NCBI RefSeq assembly: GCF_002005305.1
Contig: NZ_CP014782.1
Location: 1,178,001 to 1,242,000, forward strand
DNA: 64,000 nucleotides
Reading direction: 5' to 3'
Source: Shewanella psychrophila
Lineage (GTDB): Bacteria > Pseudomonadota > Gammaproteobacteria > Enterobacterales > Shewanellaceae
Below are positions 1-8,559 of the stretch, in pieces. The notes under the pieces are model-generated. The model saw only the letters and a list, made by a program, of their open reading frames with translations, was not told where the DNA came from and did not search any database. Each line of letters opens with the position of its first letter. Position 1 is the stretch's first letter. Both the position numbers and the translations under genes were made by a program.

Positions 1-1
1 G

Positions 2-316
2 TCCCGTGAGGCTGGAATTGCGATGAAGACGGCGGTACTTGAGGCGGGTTGTAGACGTTTCCGAGCCATTATGTTGACCTCACTGACCACCTTTATCGGC
101 TTGATGCCCATCATGACAGAAACCAGTATGCAAGCTAAGATGGTGATCCCTATGGCGACCTCCCTCGCCTTCGGTGTCTTGTTTGCCACTGTGGTCACTC
201 TGATGCTGATCCCTTGCTTGTATCTTGCTATTGAAGATATTAAAAAGTTGGTCGGCAGCAAGTCACGTGTTCAGCATGACGATGATCACGCCATGGAGCC
301 AGAGTTGATAAAATAG
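2..316 (+). CDS. RND-family efflux pump inner-membrane subunit, C-terminal fragment
   Basis: The reading frame is open from the window edge, so only the last roughly 104 residues are present; the Met at position 23 is internal. The fragment holds the end of an AcrB/MexB-type proton-driven exporter. The EAGCRRFRAIMLTSLTTFIG stretch matches the conserved RND segment that enters the second-last membrane helix, followed by a last helix (about 30 hydrophobic residues) and a short acidic, His-containing cytoplasmic tail. RND pumps act in the inner membrane with a periplasmic adaptor, whose gene would lie further upstream and out of view. Substrate cannot be told from this tail. The gene ends just before a strong bidirectional hairpin. 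Confidence 0.85.
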   Translation, partial: SREAGIAMKTAVLEAGCRRFRAIMLTSLTTFIGLMPIMTETSMQAKMVIPMATSLAFGVLFATVVTLMLIPCLYLAIEDIKKLVGSKSRVQHDDDHAMEPELIK

Positions 317-340
317 GTCTTAGATTTATATCAACTAAAT

Positions 341-374
341 AAAATGCCGCTCGACATTTCGAGCGGCATTTTTA
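341..374. terminator. Bidirectional Rho-independent terminator
   Basis: A 12-bp perfect stem, AAATGCCGCTCG at 342-353 and its complement at 360-371, closes a 6-nt loop. Ts follow on the plus strand and As precede it, so it can end both the RND gene and the convergent lipoprotein gene. Confidence 0.9.
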
Positions 375-422
375 TATTATACTTTCCTGATCTGGCAAAC
401 CTATTATTTGTCAGAATAAAGA

Positions 423-1277
423 CTAGTTCATGTAACGAGACTCGAAAGTCGCGATTAACTCACCCTTGTTGCTCTTTACTGTCAATGCTTCTCCATTGAC
501 GCTGTAGCTGGCAAACTCGCCGATAGATTTAAGGAATGCTTGCTCCTGCTCCATACCTTCCATACACATCTTACGCGTACCCGCTACTGGCCCCATGGTT
601 AACTTACCTTCATTAGCCTCGAAAGCGCCGGTGAAGTTATTACAACCAGAGAACCCCTTGATGACATTTTTCTCAGCAACGAATTGGATAAAGAGCTCTT
701 TCTCGCCGGCGCCCAATTTCGCAGGGGCTTCAGCCAAACTCATCAATTTCCAATAAGTATTAGTAAACTCGGCATTGGCTATGTTATCTGATTCGGCCGT
801 CTTTGCATGAGCGACTCGGTCCACTTTAATCTCGATAGGCTTAGTCTGGCCCTCGGCGAATGGATCTATGCTAGTCGTCGATGTGAATATTAGGCTGTCT
901 TCGACTTTAATCGTCGCACGCAGGCTATATCTGTTTCTATCTTGTATCTTACTGGCATCATATTCGATACTCACGGCATAAGGAGGTGTGCCAATACCTT
1001 TTACGGACTGAGTAGCGATCACATCTGAGGCTGCATCTGCCTTAGAAATATCTTCCAGTGTCACCTCGAGTACAGCATTAGGTGGCAGCATTCTACGATC
1101 TAGATAGATAACATTGATATCCAGAGTTTTCATTGCGGTGACCTCAGCTGTGACTTGTTTTACAGTTGTCGCTGTATCTTGATTCGGCGTCGTAGAGCCA
1201 CTATCACATGCCTGTAATACGAAAGCAGAAAGTAAGACCGAAGAGGCTAAGGCGAGTTTGTTCATTCTAAACTTCAT
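423..1277 (-). CDS. YbaY/META-domain outer-membrane lipoprotein
   Basis: 284 aa. The N-terminus is a lipoprotein signal peptide with the lipobox L-Q-A-C (Cys24), so the mature protein should be lipidated and exported. Residues about 50-150 match the YbaY/YscW lipoprotein family (conserved DRRMLPPNAVLEVTLEDIS region). Residues about 175-280 form a META/HslJ domain (FSGCNNFTG, GPVAGTRKMC). Fusions of these two domains are common in gammaproteobacteria and are linked only loosely to envelope stress or heat-shock resistance; no enzymatic role is known. The start is supported by AAGGAA 7 nt upstream; Met5 is an alternative. The gene stands alone and shares a terminator with the convergent RND gene. 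Confidence 0.8.
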   Translation of the reverse strand: MKFRMNKLALASSVLLSAFVLQACDSGSTTPNQDTATTVKQVTAEVTAMKTLDINVIYLDRRMLPPNAVLEVTLEDISKADAASDVIATQSVKGIGTPPYAVSIEYDASKIQDRNRYSLRATIKVEDSLIFTSTTSIDPFAEGQTKPIEIKVDRVAHAKTAESDNIANAEFTNTYWKLMSLAEAPAKLGAGEKELFIQFVAEKNVIKGFSGCNNFTGAFEANEGKLTMGPVAGTRKMCMEGMEQEQAFLKSIGEFASYSVNGEALTVKSNKGELIATFESRYMN

Positions 1278-1618
1278 AAAGTAATTCCTTTTATGTACCG
1301 CTACAAGATGAACACGCCATCCTGTAAAAAGCCCGACAGTGAACTAATTGAGACTAAAGAACAAGAAATTACCGCAAAAAACAGAGTAAATTAACAAAGT
1401 AATAGCCTTTGAAAACTTATGGTTATACAAGAAGCAACAGACATGATGAACCTACTACACACTGTTAAAATTTAAAAGTTCTTCAAATTAGCAGCGAGTA
1501 ATATGGTATCTAGTATGCCTATTTCGTGCTTACATCAATCAATAAAATAATACGGAGAGAAAGCTGACTTTACACAAGAGGAGCCCAAAGGTTCACATGC
1601 CTATCAACTTCTTAAACG
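1278..1618. other. Non-coding stretch upstream of the lipoprotein gene
   Basis: AT-rich sequence without a convincing reading frame. It must contain the promoter of the leftward lipoprotein gene, but I see no hexamer pair good enough to name. No repeat or RNA gene is recognised. Confidence 0.4.
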
Positions 1619-1652
1619 AAAAAAGGCCCATCATTTCTGATGAGCCTTTTTC
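1619..1652 (-). terminator. Terminator of tRNA-Ser
   Basis: On the minus strand a stem of about 13 bp (one G-U pair in the middle, TTTC-type loop) is followed by a run of Ts, 8 nt after the tRNA CCA end. Confidence 0.8.
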
Positions 1653-1659
1653 TTAAATG

Positions 1660-1750
1660 TGGCGGAGAGATAGGGATTTGAACCCTAGATGGGCTATAAA
1701 CCCATGCCGGTTTTCAAGACCGGTGCATTCGACCACTCTGCCATCTCTCC
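1660..1750 (-). tRNA. tRNA-Ser (anticodon UGA)
   Basis: 91 nt including an encoded CCA. The acceptor arms GGAGAGA and TCTCTCC pair, the anticodon loop CTTGAAA gives UGA, the variable arm is long (class II, typical of Ser) and the T-loop reads GGTTCAAATCC. A hairpin terminator follows directly. Confidence 0.97.
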
Positions 1751-1871
1751 GAACGCCGCGAATAATATAGTGACACATCAGTCTTGTAAAGGCCTCAAAT
1801 GCACATTTTCATCATAAGAAGCCCTAAATGAGATTGAACGGTCAATATTGACACGGTTTGACTATTTTATG

Positions 1872-3131
1872 TCAACTTTTATCTGTTTTATCACTGTTTA
1901 GCGCAATACGAGCAGGATCAGGTGTGACAAAATTAGCTTTTACCTGAGACCAGGAACTCTGCTTTCTCAACCAATAGCCTGCGAAAACACCAATTGCACA
2001 GACAAGTATTCCCCAGCCTATTGCGACTTCCCCAAGCGCTGCCCAGATAGCAACTAAACTTGAAGCCCCAAAGGCAATACTTATCTGTAAGAAGTTTTGC
2101 AGACCAGCCGCCTTCGCCGCATTATCAGTAAACTCTTGTAGCGCATTGTTGACGACTATTGGGTAGATTGCGCCATTTGCGGCGGCTAAAACTGAGAAAG
2201 AAATTAACAATGGCAGCAAGCTATCGAAAGTAAACACCAGTGTACTTGCCACTATGGCTAATACGCACAGAGTGAATACAATGAGTAACACAGAGAGTGA
2301 TTTTTCAGTCCCAACTTTCTTTATCAATATTTTACTGGCATAACCACCGACGATAAACATAACAGTCTGTGGAATGAAACTCAGCCCAATCTCTTTGGCG
2401 GCGAATCCATGTTGCTCCATGACGATTGGCCACACAGTTAGATAGGCAAAAAATGCACCGGAGCAAGCACCGAAGATAAGCACATTACCCAGATACTTTG
2501 TATTTTTTAACAGACCCCAATTAGAAATCGCGCGAGTCTGACTTGCCTCATGATCTTGAGTCATTTCTTTGGGCACAAATACTATTGTCATCAACATAAG
2601 GAAGACGGCCAGCCCGGTTAAAATCATGAAAATACTCTGCCAACCTGTGCTTTCTAATACTAATGCACCTAATAAAGGCGCTAAAGCAGGTGAAAGCGCC
2701 ACTAGGGGCATGATGTTCGAAAATACTCTCTGAGCCTTGGCTGCATCGTATTTTTCTATGACAATAGCTTGCCAAATAACGCCGGCACTACAAGCTCCTA
2801 GTGCTTGAAAGAAACGCGATACATTAAAAGCGAATACCGTCTCACTCGATGCAATTGAAAAACTGGCAGCTGCAAAAATGGCTAAACCAACGAGCAAAGA
2901 GTTACGCTTGCCGATACGTTGAACTAATGGACCATACAATAGTTGGCCAATAGCCAGACCAGCAAGAAAGCTAGTGAGTGTACTGGCAACTTGGGCTGGT
3001 GATGCTTGCATAGTATTTTCAATCGCTTTAAACGCGGGAAGATACATGTCGGTGGCAATAAAACCTAGCATGCTGAGCAAAGCTAAGTAAGATAGAAAAA
3101 AGAAGTACTTGGTATTATTTACTGAATTCAT
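1872..3131 (-). CDS. punC: Bcr/CflA-type MFS exporter, PunC-like
   Basis: 419 aa with twelve predicted membrane helices. It matches E. coli PunC (YdhC) along the first half, with the family block LGFIATDMYLPAF in helix 1 and IMPLVALSPALAPLLGA after helix 5. PunC is a major-facilitator protein tied to purine-nucleoside transport; the wider Bcr/CflA family exports drugs. A LysR gene strongly resembling punR starts 131 bp away on the other strand, the same divergent arrangement as in E. coli, which supports this assignment over a generic multidrug pump. No strong ribosome site precedes the ATG. Substrate is inferred from homology only. Confidence 0.8.
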   Translation of the reverse strand: MNSVNNTKYFFFLSYLALLSMLGFIATDMYLPAFKAIENTMQASPAQVASTLTSFLAGLAIGQLLYGPLVQRIGKRNSLLVGLAIFAAASFSIASSETVFAFNVSRFFQALGACSAGVIWQAIVIEKYDAAKAQRVFSNIMPLVALSPALAPLLGALVLESTGWQSIFMILTGLAVFLMLMTIVFVPKEMTQDHEASQTRAISNWGLLKNTKYLGNVLIFGACSGAFFAYLTVWPIVMEQHGFAAKEIGLSFIPQTVMFIVGGYASKILIKKVGTEKSLSVLLIVFTLCVLAIVASTLVFTFDSLLPLLISFSVLAAANGAIYPIVVNNALQEFTDNAAKAAGLQNFLQISIAFGASSLVAIWAALGEVAIGWGILVCAIGVFAGYWLRKQSSWSQVKANFVTPDPARIALNSDKTDKS

Positions 3132-3262
3132 AAAAGATTACTACTAATAAGAAACTAAAGATAATTACATTGGCTGCGCAGTCTAATCACTTGCAATACT
3201 GAAGTGAAACGTTTAATTTTGATATCAGCCTTCAAAAAAACTCACAGCAAGGATATGCGGGT

Positions 3263-4165
3263 ATGCTTTCTGAACAATCGCTGCAATTGATCGACATGGT
3301 AGCACGGGTGGGTAGTTTCACTGCGGCGGCCAATAAATTACATAAAGTACCTTCGGCTGTCAGTTATGCAGTAAAACAGGTAGAGGAAGAATTAGGCGTC
3401 ACTTTATTTGAACGCCATCACCGCAGTGTCAGCTTAACCTTAGCCGGTGAACATTTCGTTAAACAAACTCGGGTTTTGTTAACGAACATGGCCTCAATGA
3501 AAGATGATACCAAACGTATCGCTAATGGTTGGCAACCGACATTATCCATCGCCTTCGATAATATTGTTCGTGCCGACAAGATCAGTGTACTCATTGCCGA
3601 TTTCTATCGGGAGTTCACCAATGTCGAACTCATCATTCGCATCGAGGTATTCAATGGAGTCTGGGAGTCAATTGCTACTGGACGCAGCGATATTGCCATT
3701 GGGGCGACCACAGCCATTCCTGTTGGCGGCGAGTATCATTTCAGGGATATGGGTGAAATAGAATGGGCCTTCCTCGTCAGTAAGCATCATCCACTGGCTA
3801 ATATCGAACGACCATTAACCGATGATGAATTACGCCAATATCCTTCAATTTGTCTTGAGGATACCTCTCGTGAAATTCCCAAACGTATGACCTGGTTATT
3901 GGATAACCAACGCCGCTTAGTGGTTCCCGATTGGATAAGAGCAATAAACTGTTTCCGTGAAGGCCTAGGTATAGGTTATATGCCGCTACACTTTGCCGAG
4001 CCATTTATAAATGCTGGCGCTTTAATACTCAAAGATCTAGAGCGACCAAGGACCCCAAGTCCATGTTGCTTGGCTTGGAATGGTGCAAATAAATCACCAG
4101 CCATGTCTTGGGTACTGGATTATTTAGGCGATAGTGAAAAATTACACAAGGATTGGTTTCTATAA
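3263..4165 (+). CDS. punR: LysR-type regulator, PunR-like
   Basis: 300 aa, the usual LTTR length. An N-terminal winged helix-turn-helix (about residues 4-63; FTAAANKLHKVPSAVSYAVK) is followed by a two-lobed effector domain. Similarity to E. coli PunR (YdhB) runs end to end, including IANGW, DNIVR, AIPVGG, MTWLLDNQ and the final YLGDSE block. PunR activates punC in response to purines in E. coli. Here the gene is divergent from the punC-like exporter, so the 131-bp gap should contain its operator. An AAGGA lies about 9 nt before the ATG. Confidence 0.85.
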   Translation: MLSEQSLQLIDMVARVGSFTAAANKLHKVPSAVSYAVKQVEEELGVTLFERHHRSVSLTLAGEHFVKQTRVLLTNMASMKDDTKRIANGWQPTLSIAFDNIVRADKISVLIADFYREFTNVELIIRIEVFNGVWESIATGRSDIAIGATTAIPVGGEYHFRDMGEIEWAFLVSKHHPLANIERPLTDDELRQYPSICLEDTSREIPKRMTWLLDNQRRLVVPDWIRAINCFREGLGIGYMPLHFAEPFINAGALILKDLERPRTPSPCCLAWNGANKSPAMSWVLDYLGDSEKLHKDWFL

Positions 4166-4369
4166 ACACAGAAAATCACACATTATTCACCGCTTGAAGA
4201 GGCAAAATACACTTTGTGTCTTTCACCCCTTATCAAGCTAAGGTATGATTCTATAACGTGCAAACATGTATAGGGCTTAATCAAGGAATATGGAACTCTT
4301 TGACTTAATCACCCTCTAATTACAAGCATCAAGTACAACACTCGATTTTAAGGGTCACTGGAGAGATTT

Positions 4370-5032
4370 ATGACGCAACAGACAATGTATTCAACAGGAG
4401 CTTCCACACTGGAAGTGAATAAGCTTCTAAAAAACACTTACATGCTACTTTCAATGACATTAGCTTTCTCTGCCGTGTGTGCAGGATTAGCCATGGCATT
4501 GGCCATTAGCCCCATGATGTCACTCGGACTATCGATTGGTAGCTTAGTCTTGTTATTTGTCACATTGAGAAAAGCAGACACAGGTGCTGGCCTTTTTTGG
4601 GTATTTGCCTTTACCGGTATGCAGGGTGCTTCTCTTGGGTACATCCTAAATCATTACGCGGGCATGGCAAACGGTCCTCAGTTGATCATGCAGGCATTAG
4701 GCTTAACTTCAGTGGTTTTTATCACTCTTTCTGGATACGCCATTACCACTAAGAAAGATTTCTCTTTCATACGTGGTTTCTTGATTGCCGGCCTTGTTAT
4801 TGCCATCGTAGCGGGTATAGCGAATATCTTCATCGGGAGCGGTGTGGTATTTATGGCGCTGAATGCAGGTATTGCATTACTGATGACAGGCTTCATCCTT
4901 TATGATACTAGCCGTATCGTAAACGGTGGTGAAACGAACTACATACGTGCCACTGTCGCCTTGTACCTGGATTTCATCAACCTGTTCATTGCCCTTCTTC
5001 ATCTAATGGGCATTGGTGGCAGCGACGATTAA
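4370..5032 (+). CDS. yccA: Bax inhibitor-1/YccA family inner-membrane protein
   Basis: 220 aa with seven predicted membrane helices. Residues around 18-35 (LLKNTYMLLSMTLAFSA) and the C-terminal HGGETNYIRA-like segment (here NGGETNYIRATVALY) match E. coli YccA closely. In E. coli YccA is a substrate and modulator of the membrane protease FtsH. The BI-1 superfamily includes pH-gated calcium-leak proteins, so an ion function is also possible. GGAGAG stands 7 nt before the ATG. It is a single gene followed by its own terminator, with the tus operon next. Confidence 0.88.
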   Translation: MTQQTMYSTGASTLEVNKLLKNTYMLLSMTLAFSAVCAGLAMALAISPMMSLGLSIGSLVLLFVTLRKADTGAGLFWVFAFTGMQGASLGYILNHYAGMANGPQLIMQALGLTSVVFITLSGYAITTKKDFSFIRGFLIAGLVIAIVAGIANIFIGSGVVFMALNAGIALLMTGFILYDTSRIVNGGETNYIRATVALYLDFINLFIALLHLMGIGGSDD

Positions 5033-5098
5033 TCACAACTGACGATGTATTTCCCCTCGAGGAAATAACACGTTTCAGTTTGCGTTAATACGTTATAA

Positions 5099-5124
5099 TG
5101 GCCCCATAATGGGGCTATTTTTTT
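5099..5124 (+). terminator. Terminator downstream of yccA
   Basis: GCCCC (5101-5105) and GGGGC (5111-5115) form a short GC stem with flanking A/T pairs, followed by TATTTTTTTG. Confidence 0.75.
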
Positions 5125-5173
5125 GCCTTTCTTAAAGTAATCATCATAGTCACAGCTATTGTTAAGTATAACC

Positions 5174-5563
5174 ATGAGCAAATTTATCATTCAGGTCAAT
5201 GGCGCAGCTTATTCGAGTTCAGCCAGTTATAACGCCTACCAATTTTCAAGAGCAGCCCTCGAATCGGGTCACGAAATCGTTCGTGTCTTCTTCTATCAAG
5301 ATGGCGTCTTCAATACAAGTAGCCTCAATAGCCCAGCATCGGACGAGTTTGATCTGACGCGCGCTTGGATTGAGTTATCAGAAAAATATCGCCTCGAGTT
5401 AGTTAACTGTGTTTCTGCCGCGTTAAGACGAGGCATCATTTCTGAGACTGAAGCCAAAGAAAATCAGGCTTCCCATTGGAATATGCATGCCCCCTTCACT
5501 ATGGGTGGCCTGGGTGAATTAGTCACAGGGTTAGAAAGCGCTGACCGATTGGTGAGTTTTTAA
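5174..5563 (+). CDS. tusD: Sulfurtransferase complex subunit TusD
   Basis: 129 aa from the ATG at 5174; a TTG start at 5159 is possible but would add five residues that homologues lack. TusD is the catalytic subunit of the TusBCD heterohexamer, which takes persulfide sulfur from TusA and passes it to TusE for 2-thiolation of U34 in Lys, Glu and Gln tRNAs. The conserved SPASDEFDL segment is present and the active-site Cys lies in VNCVSAALRRG. It is the first gene of a tight tusDCBE operon; its stop codon overlaps the tusC ATG by one base. Confidence 0.93.
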   Translation: MSKFIIQVNGAAYSSSASYNAYQFSRAALESGHEIVRVFFYQDGVFNTSSLNSPASDEFDLTRAWIELSEKYRLELVNCVSAALRRGIISETEAKENQASHWNMHAPFTMGGLGELVTGLESADRLVSF

Positions 5564-5919
5564 TGAAAAAGCTAATGATTATTTTTCGTCGTGCCCCTCA
5601 CGGTACACCTCATGGCAGAGAAGCCTTAGATCTCGCCTTACTCAGTGCCAGTTTCGAGCAAGAAGTCAGCTTAATTTTTGTCGATGAAGGTGTACTCCAT
5701 CTGCTCCCGGAGCAGCAACCTGAATATGCCGGAGCAAAAGACTATATCGCGACATTCGGAGCACTAGCGCTATACGATATCGAAACCGTGTTGGCTTGTC
5801 AGAGCTCGCTAGAGCGCTTCGGGCTGGTCAATAGTGAGTTAACCATCTCGGTTGAAAAGGTCACGAGTCAGAACATAACAGCCCAGTTACAGGTAGCAGA
5901 CGAGGTTTTAGTTTTCTAA
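5563..5919 (+). CDS. tusC: Sulfurtransferase complex subunit TusC
   Basis: 118 aa, a DsrF-like fold. The N-terminal FRRAPHGTPHGREALDLAL is the family hallmark. TusC is a structural partner in the TusBCD complex of the tRNA 2-thiouridine sulfur relay. It overlaps tusD by one base at its start and tusB by one base at its end, so translation is probably coupled. Confidence 0.93.
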   Translation: MKKLMIIFRRAPHGTPHGREALDLALLSASFEQEVSLIFVDEGVLHLLPEQQPEYAGAKDYIATFGALALYDIETVLACQSSLERFGLVNSELTISVEKVTSQNITAQLQVADEVLVF

Positions 5920-6200
5920 TGATCTTACACCATATACAAACTTCACCGAATCAAGACAATGCATTAAGCTGTGCCCTTAACTATGGCGGTCAAACTGACA
6001 GTTTTTTACTCTCAGGCAATGGCGTTTATGCCACCTTAGAAGCTAAATGGAAAGTTGCGCTGCAAGGTAGGCAGGTTTTCTTGCTAAAAAGCGACGTAGA
6101 GGCTCGTGGACTCACTCTGCAACTCAGTGACTACACATGTATCGATCATAAAGAATTTGTACAACAAGCGTTAATTCATAAAAAGGTGATCACCTGGTGA
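5919..6200 (+). CDS. tusB: Sulfurtransferase complex subunit TusB
   Basis: 93 aa, a DsrH-like protein, the smallest TusBCD subunit. It begins with the typical MILHHIQTSP and ends in a Trp, as in other members. It is coupled to tusC by a one-base overlap and to tusE by a four-base overlap. Assignment rests on the operon as well as on sequence, since TusB proteins are poorly conserved. Confidence 0.9.
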   Translation: MILHHIQTSPNQDNALSCALNYGGQTDSFLLSGNGVYATLEAKWKVALQGRQVFLLKSDVEARGLTLQLSDYTCIDHKEFVQQALIHKKVITW

Positions 6201-6532
6201 ACCACATAGATTATCAAGACAAAAAAATAGAGACAGACCCTCAAGGATACCTTAAGCAGGTCAGTGATTGGAATGAAGAGATTGCCAAGATTATCGCCCA
6301 GGATGAGGATATTGAGCTCACCACTGCACACTGGGAAGTGATCTTTTTCGTACGCGACTTCTACTTAGAGTTTAAGACCAGTCCAGCGATTCGAGTATTG
6401 GTCAAGGCCATCGGCCAAAAGCTAGGCGCTGATAAAGGTAACTCCAAATACCTGTACACCCTATTTCCGATTGGACCGGCGAAACAAGCGACTAAGATAG
6501 CGGGTCTGCCAAAACCAGCAAAGTGTATATAA
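6197..6532 (+). CDS. tusE: tRNA 2-thiouridine sulfur carrier TusE (DsrC family)
   Basis: 111 aa starting at a GTG that overlaps the tusB stop. TusE accepts persulfide from TusD and hands it to MnmA. The DsrC-family core is clear (HWEVIFFVRDFYLEF, KYLYTLFP, GPAKQATKIAGLPKP), and the penultimate residue is the reactive Cys (C-terminal KCI), as in E. coli TusE. Similarity to E. coli TusE is high throughout. I see no plus-strand terminator immediately after it; the hairpin at 6583-6622 points the other way. Confidence 0.95.
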   Translation: MNHIDYQDKKIETDPQGYLKQVSDWNEEIAKIIAQDEDIELTTAHWEVIFFVRDFYLEFKTSPAIRVLVKAIGQKLGADKGNSKYLYTLFPIGPAKQATKIAGLPKPAKCI

Positions 6533-6550
6533 TACCAATAGGTATAATCT
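6532..6550. repeat. Palindromic TACCAATNGGTA element, copy 1
   Basis: The sequence after the tusE stop contains TACCAATAGGTA. A second copy (TACCAATGGGTA) lies near 6810. The two bracket the small membrane ORF and its terminator. Confidence 0.5.
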
Positions 6551-6582
6551 GATTACCCCCTTGAACAAGCATTTTTTCTCAC

Positions 6583-6622
6583 AAAAAACCTCTATCGAGC
6601 TGATGTTGCTCAATAGAGGTTT
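6583..6622 (-). terminator. Minus-strand terminator downstream of the 40-aa ORF
   Basis: AAACCTCTAT (6586-6595) pairs perfectly with ATAGAGGTTT (6613-6622), with a further GAGC/GCTC inside. On the minus strand the stem is followed by TTTTTT, so it ends leftward transcription from the small ORF or from serS. Confidence 0.8.
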
Positions 6623-6631
6623 CAAATGAAG

Positions 6632-6754
6632 TTAGATAATATTCTTTAGAATAATTAATGCGGCTTCGCCAAATGTCGCAAACATGATCACGCCAAATGC
6701 ACAGATGATCACCACATAGCTAAGCCACTGAAAGTAGCGCCTACCACTATCCAT
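6632..6754 (-). CDS. Small single-pass membrane protein, 40 aa, unknown function
   Basis: A short ORF encoding MDSGRRYFQWLSYVV and then a continuous hydrophobic helix of about 20 residues, ending LIILKNII. The N-terminus is basic, suggesting an N-in orientation. An AGGA sits 7-8 nt before the ATG, and a strong Rho-independent terminator begins 10 nt after the stop on the same strand; the two together argue for a real gene. It lies 125 bp downstream of serS in the same orientation and could be the last gene of that unit. I do not recognise the family. Confidence 0.6.
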   Translation of the reverse strand: MDSGRRYFQWLSYVVIICAFGVIMFATFGEAALIILKNII

Positions 6755-6802
6755 TTGCTATTCCTGCTTTGTTTTGTTCTTTTGATTTTTAAAACAGTAT
6801 TG

Positions 6803-6822
6803 ATTAATACCAATGGGTATCA
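6803..6822. repeat. Palindromic TACCAATNGGTA element, copy 2
   Basis: TTAATACCAATGGGTATC-like palindrome, nearly the same core as the copy at 6532. Short palindromes of this kind are scattered between genes in many Shewanella genomes as far as I recall; no function is known to me. Confidence 0.5.
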
Positions 6823-6879
6823 CTCACTGCCACCAAGTCCCATAAGCGCTAAGTGGCGTGAGTTAAATCATAGCTAATA

Positions 6880-8166
6880 TTAGCCTATTTTTTCGAGTCC
6901 ATTCATATACGGACGCAACACTTCTGGCACTGTGATACTGCCGTCTGCATTCTGATAGTTTTCAAGCACTGCGACTAAAGTACGACCAACTGCGAGTCCA
7001 GAGCCATTTAAGGTATGCAATAATGCAGGTTTCTTAGCTGACTTTGCCTTGTAACGAGCTTGCATACGACGGGCCTGAAAATCTTGCATATTGCTACAAG
7101 ATGAAATCTCTCTATAGGTATTCTGAGCCGGCAACCAGACTTCGATGTCATAGGTCTTGCTCGCGCCAAAGCCCATATCACCGGTACAAAGAATAACGGT
7201 GCGGTATGGAAGATCCAACTTCTGCAGCACAGTCTCGGCATGACCCGTTAATGCATCTAGCGCAGCCATCGAATCTTCAGGCTTGACCAGCTGAACTAGC
7301 TCGACTTTATCAAATTGGTGCTGACGAATAAGACCACGAGTATCACGGCCATATGAGCCTGCCTCACTTCTGAAACAAGGCGTATGAGCGGTGAACTTAA
7401 GCGGCAGCTCATCTTCATCTATGATGGTATCACGAGCGATATTGGTCAATGGAACTTCAGCCGTTGGGATAAGGCTAAGACCCTGGCCTTCTTCTGTAGC
7501 AGGTTGAGTGTGGAATAGGTCTTCACCAAATTTCGGTAACTGCCCCGTACCTAACAAGCTGTCTTCGTTAACCAGTAAAGGGACATAAGTCTCTGTATAA
7601 CCGTGTTCATCTGTGTGTAAATCTAACATGAACTGAGCCAGTGCACGATGCATACGAGCAATCTGACCTTTCATGATGATGAAACGAGAACCGGTTAATT
7701 TAACCGCATTCTTGAAATCTAAGCCACCGAGTGCCTCACCAAGATCCACATGATCTTTGACTTCAAAATTGAATTCTTTAGGTGTACCCCAGCGACGAAT
7801 TTCGACGTTCTCACTCTCGTCTGCGCCCAAAGGGGCTGACTCGTCGGGTAAATTAGGCACGCTCATTGCGATGGCGCTAAGTTCTGCTAATAGTCCTGAT
7901 AACTCAGATTTTTTTGCATCCAATTCAGCACCAAGATCGCCCACTTTAGCCATGATAGGCGCAACATCTTCACCCTTTGCTTTCGCCTGACCGATTGATT
8001 TCGAGATAGCGTTACGGGACGCTTGCAGTTCTTCGGTAGCCATTTGCAATGACTTACGCTTTTCCTCTAACTTACTGAGACGGTCAACATCCAGAATAAA
8101 ACCTCGGGTGGCCAAACGCTCAGCCGTGACTTCTAATTCGTTACGCAAAAATTTTGGATCTAACAT
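6880..8166 (-). CDS. serS: Seryl-tRNA synthetase
   Basis: 428 aa, a class II synthetase that charges tRNA-Ser. Residues about 28-110 form the long antiparallel coiled-coil arm that reads the extra arm of tRNA-Ser. The catalytic core carries motif 2 (FRSEAGSYGRDTRGLIRQHQ) and motif 3 (GSGLAVGRTLVAVLENYQ). Length and ends agree with E. coli SerRS. It is the last large gene of the leftward series lolA-rarA-crcB-serS, 18 bp after crcB. Confidence 0.97.
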   Translation of the reverse strand: MLDPKFLRNELEVTAERLATRGFILDVDRLSKLEEKRKSLQMATEELQASRNAISKSIGQAKAKGEDVAPIMAKVGDLGAELDAKKSELSGLLAELSAIAMSVPNLPDESAPLGADESENVEIRRWGTPKEFNFEVKDHVDLGEALGGLDFKNAVKLTGSRFIIMKGQIARMHRALAQFMLDLHTDEHGYTETYVPLLVNEDSLLGTGQLPKFGEDLFHTQPATEEGQGLSLIPTAEVPLTNIARDTIIDEDELPLKFTAHTPCFRSEAGSYGRDTRGLIRQHQFDKVELVQLVKPEDSMAALDALTGHAETVLQKLDLPYRTVILCTGDMGFGASKTYDIEVWLPAQNTYREISSCSNMQDFQARRMQARYKAKSAKKPALLHTLNGSGLAVGRTLVAVLENYQNADGSITVPEVLRPYMNGLEKIG

Positions 8167-8184
8167 GTTTTATATTCTTAATAG

Positions 8185-8559
8185 TTAAATGCGAGAAAAA
8201 ACCAACTGCTGTCCCAAATAGACCATGAATATACACAGGCAAAGGTTCAGAGTGATATTAAAAAATGCCTTTAACCAAGCCCCACTCTGAATGAGTAACA
8301 GAGTTTCGTTGGAAAAAGTTGAAAATGTGGTGAGTGCGCCTAACAGACCTACACCAACCATAGCTTTAATTTCAGGACTGACTTCACTGACCTCGCCCAA
8401 AGCATAAATAATGCCCATCATAAAGGAGCCCAGGATATTGACTAACAGTGTACCAAAAGGAAATGCAGAGCCAAATAGCTGAACCATGAAAATTGAGATC
8501 AGATAACGAAAAACTGCACCAATCGATCCCCCCAGGGCAACAAATAGAATATTATTCAT
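8185..8559 (-). CDS. crcB: Fluoride exporter CrcB/FluC
   Basis: 124 aa from the ATG at 8559; a longer frame to 8595 would run through the end of rarA and is unlikely. Four membrane helices with the FluC signatures GGSIGAVFRY, GTLLVNILGSF and GLLGALTTFSTFSNE. FluC dimers are dual-topology channels that let cytoplasmic fluoride out. The start overlaps the rarA stop by 8 nt, so it is translationally coupled. No fluoride riboswitch is visible, as expected for an internal operon gene. Confidence 0.93.
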   Translation of the reverse strand: MNNILFVALGGSIGAVFRYLISIFMVQLFGSAFPFGTLLVNILGSFMMGIIYALGEVSEVSPEIKAMVGVGLLGALTTFSTFSNETLLLIQSGAWLKAFFNITLNLCLCIFMVYLGQQLVFSRI

